From Istiophorus platypterus (taxonomy: Eukaryota; Chordata; Actinopteri; Istiophoriformes; Istiophoridae), in contig CM029121.1 of NCBI GenBank assembly GCA_016859345.1, positions 2,685,329 to 2,749,328 of the forward strand: a stretch of 64,000 nt of DNA, given 5' to 3'. Shown here one piece after another: positions 1 through 13,279 of the stretch (position 1 is its first letter; the number at the start of each line of letters is the position of its first letter). The translations under genes and the position numbers were made by a program. The notes under the pieces were generated by a model. It had not been told where the DNA came from, searched no databases, and saw nothing but the letters and a program-made list of their open reading frames with translations.

Positions 1-1
1 A

Positions 2-235
2 AACAAAGCACTTGACTCATCAGATGGTTCTTACATGATGGACGACAGCGAGGAAGCTGATCAGGAAACTACAAAAGGCCAATATCACTGGATCAGCTGC
101 AGCACTGAGAGTGTTGGAGTCAGAAGAATTCAGACATATACTGACTACTGCACATGTTCAGCTGTAAAACCTGTGACAAGCAGTGCTTTCTCCTCTGGCT
201 CATTGTACAGCATTAATCACTTAAAACTACCATAA
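2..235 (+). other. Open frame running off the left edge, unidentified
   Basis: A reading frame is open from the first bases of the window to a TAA at 233-235 (77 codons visible). Its first part is acidic (around SSDGSYMMDDSEEADQE) and the rest has no recognisable motif. It could be the last exon of a gene lying to the left, or chance. No acceptor can be seen because the start is cut off. I do not recognise the protein. Confidence 0.15.
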
Positions 236-539
236 TTTACCAGTTTATTAGATATACTTGTATTTTTGTTCAGAAAATTTAAAGAGTTGAAAAAATGTGT
301 TGAAAAAAATACCTTCTGATGTAATATACTCTGTATTGGATCAGCAGCTGCCATGTTAAGTAAAATCAGTAAGGTCAAGGGTTAACTGTGTGCTGAATGT
401 ATCAGTTTCAGCAGAGCTGCAGCTAGAATACAACTAAACCAGATGTACCATGAAGTGTGTTTCCCTATGTATAGTACAGCAAAACAGTTGACTGGTTATG
501 GTTTTCCAGTTTGGCCAACTATAGTCCTTACTGTATCAT

Positions 540-725
540 TACAGATGGGTGACGGAGAAAAAGGCAAACAGAACTTCCTAATTTGGTTTGATACATATGA
601 AAATGATAAGAATCATGTGCTGTTGCCTTCACAAACACCAGATCTCAACCCACCTGAATTATGACATTGCTTCACACCATCGTCCTCAAAACACCAAATG
701 AGGGAATCTCTTTTGGAAGAAAAAA
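540..725 (+). mobile_element. Tc1-like transposase relic (C-terminal part)
   Basis: The translation contains a decayed form of the Tc1 transposase signature (PSQTPDLNPPEL, family form PSQSPDLNPIEHLW). It is followed in shifted frames by further Tc1-like tail sequence and stops. Related sequence occurs at 13.28-13.40 kb, 17.98-18.08 kb and 26.33-26.68 kb, so this is a dispersed family. It is too short and broken to be active. Confidence 0.55.
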
Positions 726-2314
726 AATGCAGTGCTGGGTTCTAAAAATAAATAAAAAATAGCATATTTACCGTGGGGAATATAAATCACAATACAGCGT
801 GATAATATAAAATACATTCATTAGTGTGTGGTGTTGGTATCAGCAGGTTAAATCCTGATTCAATTATAATTTAAAACCTATACTCTAGCTATCCATATTA
901 CAGTGATGGAAGGATGAAGAGACGTTGGTTCAGAAGACGAAGGAGAGGACTAATGAACTTGTACGATCTGGCCTCCTGTCACTGAGCAAGGAACTGCTCA
1001 ATGATGGATGCTCGTCATTCAACAGAAATAGATTCTTAATCTGAAATTTCTGCTGTTTTTGCTGTTTTCACCTTTTGTGTGTGACTGTGAGAGTCTTAAG
1101 ATTTTGAATGGATTTTGCGTACACGCGTGTGTGTGTTTGTGTGTGTGTGTGTTGGTGGGGATCCCAGGATGATCCCAGCCTCTCTAAATGTTAATGATGT
1201 GTCTAGGTGAATGATAGAGTTTTCCGAGAGCCTTGGTTTAGACCAGTAGGGAAGCACAAGGAACATAATCAAACTACAGCTGCCGAGGCTCCTTATTTCA
1301 GGACAAAATAATCACAGGGACCCAGCAGGAGCTAGAATTTTAGCTTGACATTTCGGAGCTACCCAAGCAGACCTTCCCTGTTTACCTTATATGTCATCTT
1401 TTTGACTCAAGATATATGTAATGGACACTCTCAGCTTGATTTTAAGATAGAAAAAAGATCATTCTGGTTTTATACAACTTGGTTCAAAGAGAAAAAGAGT
1501 AAAATTATGACCCTCACTGTATGTTGTGAAAATCCATCAGCTCACAGACTCACTCCCAGCTTCAACTTTCAGGGAATTTCAGCATAACAAAATGGACCAT
1601 TTTGAAAAACAGAAGAGTCCATGATGTTATCTCCATCAGGACTTAAAAAGAAGAGGAAAGCGGAATCTTACTTACAGAACTTAGAGAAAAAAGCAAATTA
1701 TAGCAGTCAGGGAAAAGTTCCTTCCATTGTTTGTAGACACAACAGGATGATGACTAACGCCGTCAAAAATGGCCAAACATGATGTTTAAATATTCTCTCT
1801 AAAAACCGCATAGGCTCAAACCATTCCAATACCTATCTTTGCACATTATGTCCATAAGACGGGAAAACCGATACAATGAGAAATATAACTAGTTGGATGC
1901 ATATTTTTGAGATGTTTGCTCAGGTTGCTAATGCTGGAGCGCTATGCTAACTGTAGCTTAGATAGCCTCCATACAACTACAAATCCAGAGTATTTCCAAA
2001 AAGGGCTTTTCAGATTGCTCAGATTGCAAATCTGTCTCTCTGGGGCCAAAGTGGGTTCTGAACTCTCCCACATCAGTTGAGTTATTCCCTCCAATCAACT
2101 CAGCATACATTTTATTTTTCAATGAAAAGAGATGTTATGTGTATGTTATGTGACACATGTCAATCACTGCAGTGGCCCTGGTTCACACCAGAACTAGTGA
2201 GGCAGAGGGCCAGGGAAGTGTTGCTCTTCTTTTTTTCTTTTTGTTTTTACAATAATTAAAATTTGATTTTCAGTCAAATACCAATTGTTGTTTACTTTTG
2301 CAACTTGACTACAG

Positions 2315-5300
2315 AGAACCCGAGCAGCTCTCAGACTGCAGAGGGTGACATACAATCACAGTCAGCAGAAAATGTTGAGGGAGCAGCTTCCACAAGTCCT
2401 GCAGACAGAGATGACACTGGCATCAACAATGATGGACAGAGTGTGTTCACAAGCCAGGTATCATGTGAAGAAGATTGTTAGTTAATTATTGGAGTTCATT
2501 GTTAGTTTCTGACCAGAAACACTTTTTGGTGTCAGGCTGACAAGTGTTGTATTGTTGGAATGAGACAATGATCTGGTTTCTCCTGGCAATGGCTTAATTA
2601 AAAAAACATTCAGCAGCAGTGTAACGCTGCTGTGAAATGCATTCTATTAACATTTAAACATACATGTACCCAGAAAATACACTTCAATCTGAAACTAAAA
2701 AACAAACTGTGGTCAACTGGGTATTTTGGTGGAAACAGTTAATGGTTTCAGGAAAGTTATTTAATGACAATGATTAACCTTGAGAGATGTTTAAAATGAG
2801 ATGTCATGTTTAACTTGTTTCAGATACAGTGGTTTCGTTTAACCAGGCTTGACTAGAGAATCATTACAAAGGCATATTTTCTTGTGTACCTGTCTTTCAG
2901 TGTAGCAGTGTTTATTTCCCTCTAAATAATGTCAGAAATCTGGATACAGGATGAAGGCTCCTTTCAGGACTGACACTTTCTGTGGTGTATGTATTTGTGT
3001 CCTGCTGAGGCTGTCATATTGTGGCCATCTCTCCACCTACCTTTTGCTGGACCTGTGAGTGATGTTGTAATAGCTCACTAGACTCATCCCACTCTCTTTC
3101 TTCTCAGCGAGACCTCTGCACCTCCTCAAAGAACAGAGGTCTGTTCTGCTCCACTGCTGCTGGGTCTCCTTTGATGCTGAGGACGGCAGAGGTAGATATG
3201 AAAGCAGATGAACCTGGGGGCCTGATGTCTCTCACCCTCAAACTCTCAGCACTAGATAATTGGGAATTAAGGGAAAGGAAATGTAGGCTTTTCATCAGTT
3301 TCCTTTTCCCAAACCTTCGACATGAGAGCAAATTAATGATTTCTACTACACGTCCATACACTTCCCTTTATCTCAAACTCCACTCCCTTCTAAACCATGG
3401 GCCATTTGCCTTGTAATGTCATTTATTGGCCTGTTTCTTCTCTTTTTTTTCGTATGCAAATCCTTTTCTCCAAATATGGTTTGAAGTGTCAGTCTAGAAC
3501 ATTTCAGTCCTGGTTTATTTGGTGACACCTGTAGTTACTGGTGTAACAGCAAATTCAGTGTAATAATTCAGGTCACAGAATTATGGGGTCAGCAAAACAA
3601 ACTATTGTGGTTTTAATAAAGACACCTGGCAATAATTGGCCTTTTTCCATGGTTCTGTGAGTCTGCACATGGCAGTACACATTGACAAGAGCTGGTTGAG
3701 TAGGTGGAGAGCAGCCTGTCGCCTGCAGCTATTCATCAAACAGCTCTCCACTGTGGCTGCTCCTTCTTCTTCTATATCTCCTGAAATATCTCAAACTGAT
3801 CAAATGACCATTAATTGTAAGTTCACTGACAAACACATTGCAATTCCTGTGACTACTTCATAATGAAAGTCAAGTTGTATTTCTCCATTTAAGTGCTTTA
3901 AATGTGAAGCTGCAGCAGTAGGAAAAGTTTGGTTTACATTAGCAGAAACATTCATAAAACTGCAAATATATATAAATATTGCAATATTCTCATCAGCCAT
4001 CGATGTGTTACTTCATTTGGTGAGAGATAGGGACTTAATGGACATATATTCCAATTATAATATTTATGATTGGAATATATGTCCAGCAGCGTTACACTGC
4101 ACCTATTCAGGCAAACATGCTGTTATCAGGCTGAGATAATCCTGTTTATTGTTAATCAGCAAGCTTTATTCTTTGACCACAGTTTGAGGATGGATTTGGT
4201 AATGCTGGAGGAACAGTGTTCTCTGAGTTCTTGGTTTTTTAAACTATGATTACCATTCATATAACTTCTGTTGTTATTTTTTTTTTTGTGTATTTTATTG
4301 TGTATATCTGTAGGTAACTCGTCATTATGAAAATTAAGTTGTTATATTTACACTAACTGATCATAGTGGTTTCTCAATAACCTGCATTTACCCATCTATA
4401 GTCAGAATTACATCCACACTCTTTTATCTTATAATTCTAAGAGTCTTATTTATATGGAAAATACTTCATGTTCAGGCTTTGACCCAAAATGTCTTGGTCA
4501 TGATTTGCAACCAACTGCATTTTTACAAGTTTGGACTCAAGGACTTGTTGCTCGACAAATGGTTCAAGATTAATTTTAAAACTCTTTAAAGAACCAGAAA
4601 ATCCAGACTCCTGTGAAATAGTCAACATAATAATCTGGATAACTGAAATACATGAGGCTCTGGTCTGCTTGTATTCTCCTAAATTTTCAGTTTTCAGTTT
4701 TCAGTTTTATGCATTAGTGAAGGCTACATGAACAAACCTGGACTGAGCCTCTCAACACCTGTCTGGTTAAGGTTCTGAATAAGTGTCTCTAAATTTAGTT
4801 TGGAGTTTTTAAAAATACAGAAAACAATTACTAAAAAATTACACAATCTTTTTTCTAAAGTTATTTGCTGCTTTTTGCAGAGTTTTAGGTAATAAGTTTG
4901 TCTGTGTGGAACAAAAGTAAAACATTACATTTTAAAATGTATAAAATGTATTCCTGAATTGAGTTGTATTATCATTAGTTACAGCTGAAAGCATAGAGGT
5001 CTTCAGAACTATCAGTGTCAATTACCCCTGGATTGGTATGCGATGACTGCTTGGACCTCTGAATCAAAATATTGTATGTGGTGATAGAATAACATCTGTG
5101 TATAAATCCGCTTTCAGTTTTGTTTGGTTATATTAAGAAACAGAGCAAGACAAAAGTGAAAGAACAGAGACTGTCCTGGAGCCGGACTCCAGACCTTGAG
5201 AGGACTGGAGTACTCCAGCCCTGTGTGGAGTGTTAACATGGTGAGTAGATTAAGTGCTGGCAAGTCCTCTGTTAGCTGGTTGTCAAGCTTTGCAAGAGCT

Positions 5301-6626
5301 CCACTGATGTTACCAGGACCCAGAGGTCCTGATCCTTTTGGAGAAGACTCCTCCTCATGTGGAAGATAAATTTCTCACACTCTAATTAATACCAAACTCC
5401 ATTTGAAGACTTAGATCCAGACAGGTCAATAGTTTACTGTGTACACGATCTATTCATAACTGTCACCCTAACCCAATACAGACCTCTACAGTGGTCTGTA
5501 TTGACAGCAGTAAGGCACAACTGAGGCAAACCAGAGCAGGAAGATCAGGTTCAGAGCACAAATGCAACACTCCGACCAATTGTAACTTAATCCGTCCAGC
5601 TCCAAAATGATCCGGCATCCAGGCTGGTAGAGATGCAGCATCCTCTTTAACTTAGTCAGTTCCACCATTATCACATCTGCCTCAGCATGAGACTACACAG
5701 TGTCGGTCACTTCTCACTGGAGCTGAGCAAGAAATCAAAGGCCTGATCAGTGATTCAAGTATGAACCAAAGATTAGTATTAAAGATGTAACTTTTTGATG
5801 AATAGTATGGTATGACATTTTACCAATCGACAGGCAGGCTGGCTGCAGGCTGAGCATTATAACTCATGCAGACAGAGTGTAGAGGTCCACTTAATGATTG
5901 TTTTAACATTAGAACTGGCAGGACAAACTGTTAATAATGTTAGATATAGCGTGAGAGTCGGTGCCAGACATACTGGTTGAATATTTTTCAGATTGGTAAG
6001 TGCCTTGACAAATTGTTGATTTCATTGATGAAATACAGTGTTTAGCTAAAATTATACTTGAAGCTGCCTGCTCATATGCCTTTATCTTATTAATTTCAGT
6101 GGATAAAAGAAAAGGGTCTAGCACAGGGGGTGGTCACAGCAGAGGAGCTGGCCACTGACTCTGTTCTTTACACGAGATAGTCTCTATTATTCCAGTACTA
6201 CTGCACATAGATCCCAATCAACCATTCATTTTACTTTATGTAGACTGTGTTATGTTGTCTTTCAGTGTCTGGAAACACACTCACTGTTGCAGAGCCACCA
6301 GACAATGACCTTGATCTGGTGAGTATTAATCATTAGTCATAGACTTGGCACCAGTCAACACCAGCTCAACACAAGTTATTAAATGTGGCAGGGTGGTGGG
6401 CCTTCTGCAGCGGACAATGAGGAGACTACAATAGAATTTCAACAGGATGCAGACGCTGTACAGACTGAGAACCAGCCTAGCAATGTAGTGAGTATTACAT
6501 GAAGGACATCCACACCGAGCACTACTCCTTCTGTGCTAATTGATATTTGTTTTACAGAATTCACAAACTGTCAGATGTCTCTACAGCACACACCTCAAAA
6601 AGACTGGTCAAACTGGATCTGGATAT
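2315..6626 (+). CDS. Chain of phase-compatible exons, unidentified acidic protein (partial)
   Basis: Five segments bounded by AG and GT join in one open frame: 2315-2457, 3108-3138, 6266-6318, 6392-6487 and 6558-6626, ending in TGA. Each junction keeps phase (1-0, 0-1, 1-0, 0-0, 0-stop). The product is acidic, Ser/Gln-rich and low in complexity (for example TAEGDIQSQSAENVEG, then EETTIEFQQDADAVQTENQP). In the last segment a second frame reads KLDLDIEIKKKTLRKMYLR, a charged helical stretch like the C-terminal coiled tail of the Myb/SANT-like accessory protein of Harbinger transposons. Frame loss there would explain why both frames look partly protein-like. The 5' exons, including any DNA-binding domain, were not found. 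Because a Harbinger nuclease relic lies just to the right on the other strand, a decayed Myb-like accessory gene is my best guess; an unrelated host gene is also possible. Confidence 0.3.
4040..4084. repeat. Perfect 16-bp inverted repeat, 13-nt loop
   Basis: The arm at 4040-4055 (GGACATATATTCCAAT) is exactly complementary to 4069-4084 (ATTGGAATATATGTCC). The AT-rich loop lies between them. It sits between proposed exons in an otherwise featureless stretch. It could be a small MITE core or a cruciform-prone palindrome. Confidence 0.8.
4275..4640. repeat. Dispersed repeat, copy A (unnamed)
   Basis: About 350 bp here align in the same orientation with 11040-11340 at high but imperfect identity. 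The match includes a block around 4400-4450 and the end block with GAACCAGAAAATCCAGACTC. No terminal inverted repeat or coding potential was recognised. It may be part of a longer non-autonomous transposon or an old segmental duplication. Confidence 0.7.
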
Positions 6627-6963
6627 TGAAATAAAAAAGAAGACTCTTAGGAAAATGTATTTAAGAAACTCTCTCCTGAGGTCCCAGCAGACAACTGAAT
6701 CCACAATAAAAATATCACAAAACACACTGTGGTTTCCTTTCCTTGATTCATGAAATTACAGTATTTGGTGATGGTTACAGTATTTAGCAGATGCTTTTAT
6801 CCAAAGCGACATAGTAACAACAGTAGTTAATATTTGAATAGCAGTAAATGTACCAATTTGTAGTAAAACAACAAAATAAATGATAATAATAAGAAGGAGG
6901 AGAATAAAAATAACTATGATATTTATAAAGTATGACTCAAATCAATGAACTAATTAGTCAGAT

Positions 6964-8610
6964 GATGTTAAAAAAGGTGAGTTTTTTAAATACTCACTGA
7001 ATTAACCAAAGCTTTTGGAACAGACAGTACCAGGCCTTACCTCAGAGGGAAGGCAAAGACAACAGACGCTCATCCGAGGAGTGAAGTGGTCGACAGGGGT
7101 TAAAGCTGAATCACAGCATTTTGATGCGGTGGCGCTAATCCAGTGGCTGGCCCATAGGCAACAGTGAGGGATTAAAATTCAATTCTAGCAGCTGGAGGGA
7201 GCCACTGAAGGGCAACATTTCAAACTCAAAAGTTCTTCCCCAGAGTTCGCATCTTGTGGGCTAACAAAGCCGAATGGAATGCAAATAGAGAAGTGATATG
7301 CATGAGCTTTTATTCTACAATAGGCTAAATCAACTGAAATATTTCACATTATATTGGTTGTGAAATAACTGCCATTGACATCATCAGGGAATATAGTAGC
7401 ATTGTCCCGGTCCATTTCCAAAGCTGCTCTGGGACCCCGTTCCTTCCTGACTGAGACAACGTTGTTCAGGACAGTGCAGGGCACAGTCATATCACAGGCC
7501 CTTTCTGGTTTCACCCTCAGGTGCTGAAGGAATCTTGAAAGGATTTTTAAATACAAAATGCCATTTCAATCCGGGCCCTTGTTCTTGGATGGCCATGGTT
7601 GTAGGTGCTGTTCTGCCACTTGTGGGTCTGCAAATGGAGTAAGTGCAAAAGGCTGACAGGCATGACCCTAGTCTGCCAGCAACATGCCAGAATTTTCACC
7701 TGAGAACACAAAATGTAATTGTTACAATTACAGACTGACCTAGTTCACTTATAGATGGCAGAGTAAAACTTTTTAAAAATCATAATGATGTTAAAAAAGG
7801 TGAGTTTTTTAAATACTCACTGAATTAACCAAAGCTTTTGGAACAGACAGTACCAGGCCTTACCTCAGAGGGAAGGCAAAGACAACAGACGCTCATCCAA
7901 GGAGTGAAGTGGTCGACAGGGGTTAAAGCTGAATCACAGCATTTTGATGCGGTGGCGCTAATCCAGTGGCTGGCCCATAGGCAACAGTGAGGGATTAAAA
8001 TTCAATTCTAGCAGCTGGAGGGAGCCACTGAAGGGCAACATTTCAAACTCAAAAGTTCTTCCCCAGAGTTCGCATCTTGTGGGCTAACAAAGCCGAATGG
8101 AATGCAAATAGAGAAGTGATATGCATGAGCTTTTATTCTACAATAGGCTAAATCAACTGAAATATTTCACATTATATTGGTTGTGAAATAACTGCCATTG
8201 ACATCATCAGGGAATATAGTAGCATTGTCCCGGTCCATTTCCAAAGCTGCTCTGGGACCCCGTTCCTTCCTGACTGAGACAACGTTGTTCAGGACAGTGC
8301 AGGGCACAGTCATATCACAGGCCCTTTCTGGTTTCACCCTCAGGTGCTGAAGGAATCTTGAAAGGATTTTTAAATACAAAATGCCATTTCAATCCGGGCC
8401 CTTGTTCTTGGATGGCCATGGTTGTAGGTGCTGTTCTGCCACTTGTGGGTCTGCAAATGGAGTAAGTGCAAAAGGCTGACAGGCATGACCCTAGTCTGCC
8501 AGCAACATGCCAGAATTTTCACCTGAGAACACAAAATGTAATTGTTACAATTACAGACTGACCTAGTTCACTTATAGATGGCAGAGTAAAACTTTTTTAA
8601 AAATCATAAT
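6964..8610. repeat. Near-perfect 823-bp tandem duplication
   Basis: The block 6964-7786 is repeated directly as 7787-8610. By eye the copies differ by one substitution (CATCCGAGG against CATCCAAGG) and one extra T near the end of the second copy. Each copy carries the same piece of decayed Harbinger nuclease on the minus strand. The identity implies a very recent duplication, or an assembly artefact. Confidence 0.95.
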
Positions 8611-8954
8611 GATGTTAAAGGTACTTATGAAAGTTTATGCAGTTTATCATGGGATAAACTGGTGAATTGTTGAGGCTTTCATGGAAAGACTTGCGATTAA
8701 TGGACTGAGCCAGGCCACTTTGCCCCTATAATGTTGAGCATGCAGGCAGCATCGCAGATTATCTGAAACAATAAGATGCGTAACAGCCATGCACAGAAGT
8801 TAATTATGTAGTTGACAGTAGTCTGACCATAAGTCATTCTTAGACTATCTGAACTCTGATGCTGTGGAAGGATTTTCTGTTCACAAAATCCCCTTGATGT
8901 GCACTTGAGGGACGCTTGATCCAAACATGCATACAGTCCAGTGCACAATAACAT
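7344..8954 (-). pseudogene. PIF/Harbinger (HARBI1-like) nuclease relic
   Basis: Read leftward on the minus strand, the sequence encodes pieces of a Harbinger DDE nuclease in family order. First comes CDAACMLNIIGAKWPGSVH near 8700-8770 (family form CDA...WPGSVHDS). Then ACQPFALTPFADP near 8470-8500, and HLRVKPERACDMTV...VLNNVVSVRKERGP near 8230-8350 (family form PERACD...AVLHN). The second and third blocks occur again in the other tandem copy at 7340-7690. Stops and frame breaks separate the blocks, and the expected conserved residues after WPGSVH are lost. Harbinger elements normally encode this nuclease plus a Myb-like protein; the exon chain to the left may be that partner. Not functional as it stands. 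Confidence 0.8.
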
Positions 8955-9397
8955 CAGGGAAACCTAAAACAGAAGAATGAGTGAGCCCACTGCGACATCT
9001 CCAAAGTAGCAACTTTTTATAACATTTTTTGTGATCTGTAATTAATGTTACCTGTGATTATGTAGAAATCCTCTTTAAAGAAGCACCATTTCTAACCATT
9101 CCTGCCGCTCTGTGTTCTAAACACTGTCAGTGGACGTTGCCCCGTTAAAAAAAAAAACAACATTTTTTGACATGCATCAGAAGCTGTCAATCAGCATCGG
9201 CCTTAACACAAACAGATTAACCAAGCCTGGCTGTCAGCTTGGTCCAGGCTAGCTTCACAGAATAAATCTTCATGGTAAGTTATGTGCCACAGCTTTGGTG
9301 AAACTGAATCCTGGCTAAATTCAGTCATAATATCTCAAAAAAATCCCAGTTTAATTATTGGTAAAATTCTGTAAAAAATTTAAAATAAAATAAATAA

Positions 9398-9539
<142 letters not shown>

Positions 9540-9739
9540 CTGAACATTCTGTAACTGCATTTCAAAGTAAAGAAAGTTTCAATTCTGCTTTGTAATATAG
9601 TCAGTAGCATGCTGTAACATGCCCCGTTTATTAGCATATCTATCTATGACAGACTCAGTGCAGTTGTAATAAGTCAGTGATTGGGTCAGAATCTGGTGTA
9701 CACAGTCTGAATCCAGGGATTCATGCTACTGTCTGCACT

Positions 9740-10090
9740 GCAGGCTGTTGACTATAATGGTGTGGAGAGTAGTTTCCTGGCCCACACTCACCACTTGAGC
9801 TGAGCATCAGTCAAATGGCCACAGTGTACCTTGGCATTGTTTCTGAGCAGGTGCATCCCTGTATCCACACTCCACCCACATGGAAGTGTAATGTCACAGA
9901 ACACTCACTGTCTCAGGATGCTTCCAGAACATGATGGAGAACTGGGCTTACTCCAGTGACCTGCACAATCTCAACCACACAGAACGCCTTTGGGTCTCAG
10001 GCTGCTCTGCTGCACAAAGACTATCTCACTAACATGACCTTTGCAGCCTTACAGAGCAAAATTAAATGCCTGTGATTATTAGACAGAAAG
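9740..10090 (+). mobile_element. Tc1-like transposon relic, second subfamily
   Basis: The stretch resembles the transposase region of a common teleost Tc1-like element, from the block before the metal-binding DDE motifs (around ACTTGAGCTGAGCATC) to a decayed block containing CTCAACCACACAGAACGCC, which stands where the family has the LNPIEH codons. No intact frame remains. The call rests on pattern resemblance and needs a repeat-library alignment. Confidence 0.45.
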
Positions 10091-11039
10091 TATCAAACTA
10101 AGGAGGAAGAATATCTTGAAAATGAAATGTATTCTGTGCTCTCATGGTAACAAACCCATAGAGAATTGATGATGCAGCAAAAAAATTAACCTCACTGCGA
10201 TTAGACCAATTATGGTTAAGAGCTGGAAGAATAACCGTTCTAAAAGGAGAATAAACATAATGTTAGCAAACAATGTTATATTGCAGCACAGCAGCAAGAA
10301 AAGTTTAGACTGTGTTGTGTTACTACAATATAAAAATACTCCATTAATACTTGTGCATTTAAAATGTTGTCACAATATACTTCAATTATCAAAAGTAAAA
10401 GTAGGGTACTCATAGTTCAGAAAGTGCCCACTGTAACTGTTGTACTACTATATTTTTGAATTTTTGATAGATTAATGTGTAAGCAGCATTTTTCAGGTGT
10501 AGTGGCTTGAGAACTTTTTCTAACAGTGTTGGGCAATATAATCTATAGGAGTTCCTCATTTTATCAGCTCATCATTTCCTTTTTAGGTAAAACGTTAATT
10601 TGGGAAGAAAATAATGTCTAAAGCTGTGAAATAAATGCTCTGGACTTAGACAGTACAAAGTTTCATGTACATAGTGCACCACAGATTTCCACTCTTTCCA
10701 CACTATCGAACAGTTGGATATTAGCAGTGAATTGAGTCAGACTAGGTTGGTGCATATCTCCACAAAGGACATGAGGAGGCTAATGAGTTATAATCATAAG
10801 TCTGCTATGAAACGGAAATCTTTCATTTCATGAACAAGACAACATGAATAATTTAGTAAAGTGAGTTCTGTAGTTTTATGTCCAAATAATAAGTTCCTTT
10901 TTACTGTCATATTTAATCCCATATGTTCTGACTGCATTGGGTTCGTACCTGTTAGAATCTTGAGTTTGAGTTTGTATTTTGTTCACAGTTTTCCAAACTA
11001 CATTTAATTTGGTTCTTTTTGTAGTTGATAAACCTTTAT

Positions 11040-11340
11040 TTTGTTATGTATTTGATCATGTATAGGTGCAGGTAACTCCAATCATATTGGTTTCTTAATG
11101 ACCTGCATTTTCCTCATCTAAAGTCAGAATTACATCCACACTCTTTCATCTTATAATTCTAAGAGTCTTATTTATGTGGAAATTACTTTATGTTCAGGCT
11201 TCAACACAAAATGTTTTGGTCATGATCCACAACAGGCTGCATTTTACAAGTTTGGACTCAAGGACTTGTTGCTCTGCATTTTAAAAACAGCTTCAGAGAA
11301 CCAGAAAATCCAGACTCCTGTGAAATAGTCAACATTATAA
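11040..11340. repeat. Dispersed repeat, copy B (unnamed)
   Basis: This is the same-orientation partner of 4275-4640, sharing long nearly identical blocks such as AGTTTGGACTCAAGGACTTG and the terminal block GAACCAGAAAATCCAGACTC. Small indels separate the copies, so this is not a fresh duplication. Confidence 0.7.
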
Positions 11341-13279
11341 TCTTGATAACAGCATTATCCACATATGAAGAACAGGCTCCTGGTTTCCAGCAGCACCAGC
11401 AGATGTTATCAGAGAAACAGCTGTAAAAACCAACACTGTTCACTACCTGCTCAGCAGCAAACAGCAGACAGACACAATCAGATACCAGCTAGTGAACATA
11501 GTGGAGCATTTAGCAGCTAAAGAGATAGAGATTTCCCTCAGGAGCTGGTGGAGACTAAAAAGAGAGCCAAAAGAGAGGGAACAATGGACTTTACCACATG
11601 GAAGCAAATTCGGTAAATGAAAGCAAATGTTACTCCGTGTCTGTCCGATGTGTTTTGGCCTCCACAACATCTGTGCACGACAAAAATCCATGATTAGGAT
11701 AAACAAAAAGGGAATATTAAGTGTGGGTCTATACTGAGACTTAAATTCTGGTCTCCTGGATAAAAATCAGATGCAATCCCATCTACCTCGTACTTTTCAC
11801 TTAACAGCACTTTCTGTTTGACACTGAACATTGGCACTGCGTGTCATTTATGAGGTGCAGAATTGTTCCTCATGAAATGCTTGGCAAGCTCATTCTCCTC
11901 ATTTCTCTCCTCCTCTTCCTTTTGTTCACCATCTCCACTGCCTTTTAACTGCTCTGCCCTCTCCTCCTTGTTCTCATTCAGTCCCCTCTCTCTCTCTGTT
12001 CCTTCCACACCTATTTGACATGTCACATTCCCTTCTATTTCTCCTTTCATCATGTCCCACTGTGTCTCTGCTCCATCATCATCAGGTGCCCTGACTCTGG
12101 GGTAATACCCACCATCATGTCTGATACCAGTGACCATCATTGCGGCAGAAACAGTAAATCCTCAGGGGGGGCTGCCTGCTCATTGCCAGGAAGGCCTCTC
12201 CACAGGTTAGTGTGTGATGTGTGTTATTAGAGAAAGTTGAAGACAGAGCATGAAGCAGCTTCCTCCTTCTGTGCTTATTAAACTGTCACCAAGTGTTTAT
12301 TTTGACCACCACAGGCAGGATGTAAAATATATCCAATATATTTTGGATGTTTTCCTCTCACAAAAACTTTGGATGAAATTCCTTAATGTGTTTTCCTTGC
12401 TCCTGGCTTCTGAATGGGTTCTAATAAGCTTCAAATGTAACTATGATAATAATATTAAAAAAAAAAAAATCAATATAACTCTTATGTGCCCTCAGAGGCT
12501 GTAATTCAACGACCCTGCACAAAATCCTTCTGAACAAGCTAAAGACGAACCTGGACAGATACACAGGAGTTCCATTAAGTACAGTGATACGCACAGTATC
12601 AACATTAGAAGTCTGATGAGAGTTTTAATTTCTCTCTCCGGTCCTGAGGCTCATAACCGCTAAAGTAGTGTGAGCTTATTAGGATGAGAATCAACAAGCG
12701 CCAAACCAAATGAAGTGCACATCCAGAGCTGAAAACAATGCAAAACTCAACCTGACATGAGCCCAGATGGGAATGTGCCAGCTTCCATTACACATTAGAG
12801 TTTGCAAGAGCTTCCTTAGTGATGATGCCAGATGGCCTCAACATTGCTCCTTTGTCCAAAGATTCAGAGTTAATGATATGCCAGCATCAGTGTTGACCCA
12901 CTATATGTATCCATACTGAAATATCTCAACAACTCCGAGACAGATTGTCATGAAATCTTTCATAGACAAGAGTAAGTCTCTTTTGTGACTCACATGAGAC
13001 AGTTTGAACAATACATAGAGAAAAGCCACTATTACTGTTAATGTATGGCCATTTAAAGCTCCATGTAGCTGGAATATATAATTTAATAAAGGATGTACAT
13101 TGATTTCATACCAGTTCCCAATCAGCTGAATTTTTCAAATGGAACCACTGATGCTCTAAAAATATGACCAAAAGTGTTCAATGTTAAACCCATTCATAAC
13201 ACGTAAGGACATAAAAGCCCCACTAACACATACGTACAAGTATATAGACAATTGACAAATTAAACCTCTGAAAAATGAG

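Noticed and set aside
11844..12140. Minus-strand frame of 98 codons, strongly Glu/Lys/Asn-rich
   Set aside because: The acidic composition comes from a pyrimidine-rich plus strand (TCCTCCTCTTCC-like tracts); no homologous motif or exon partners were found.
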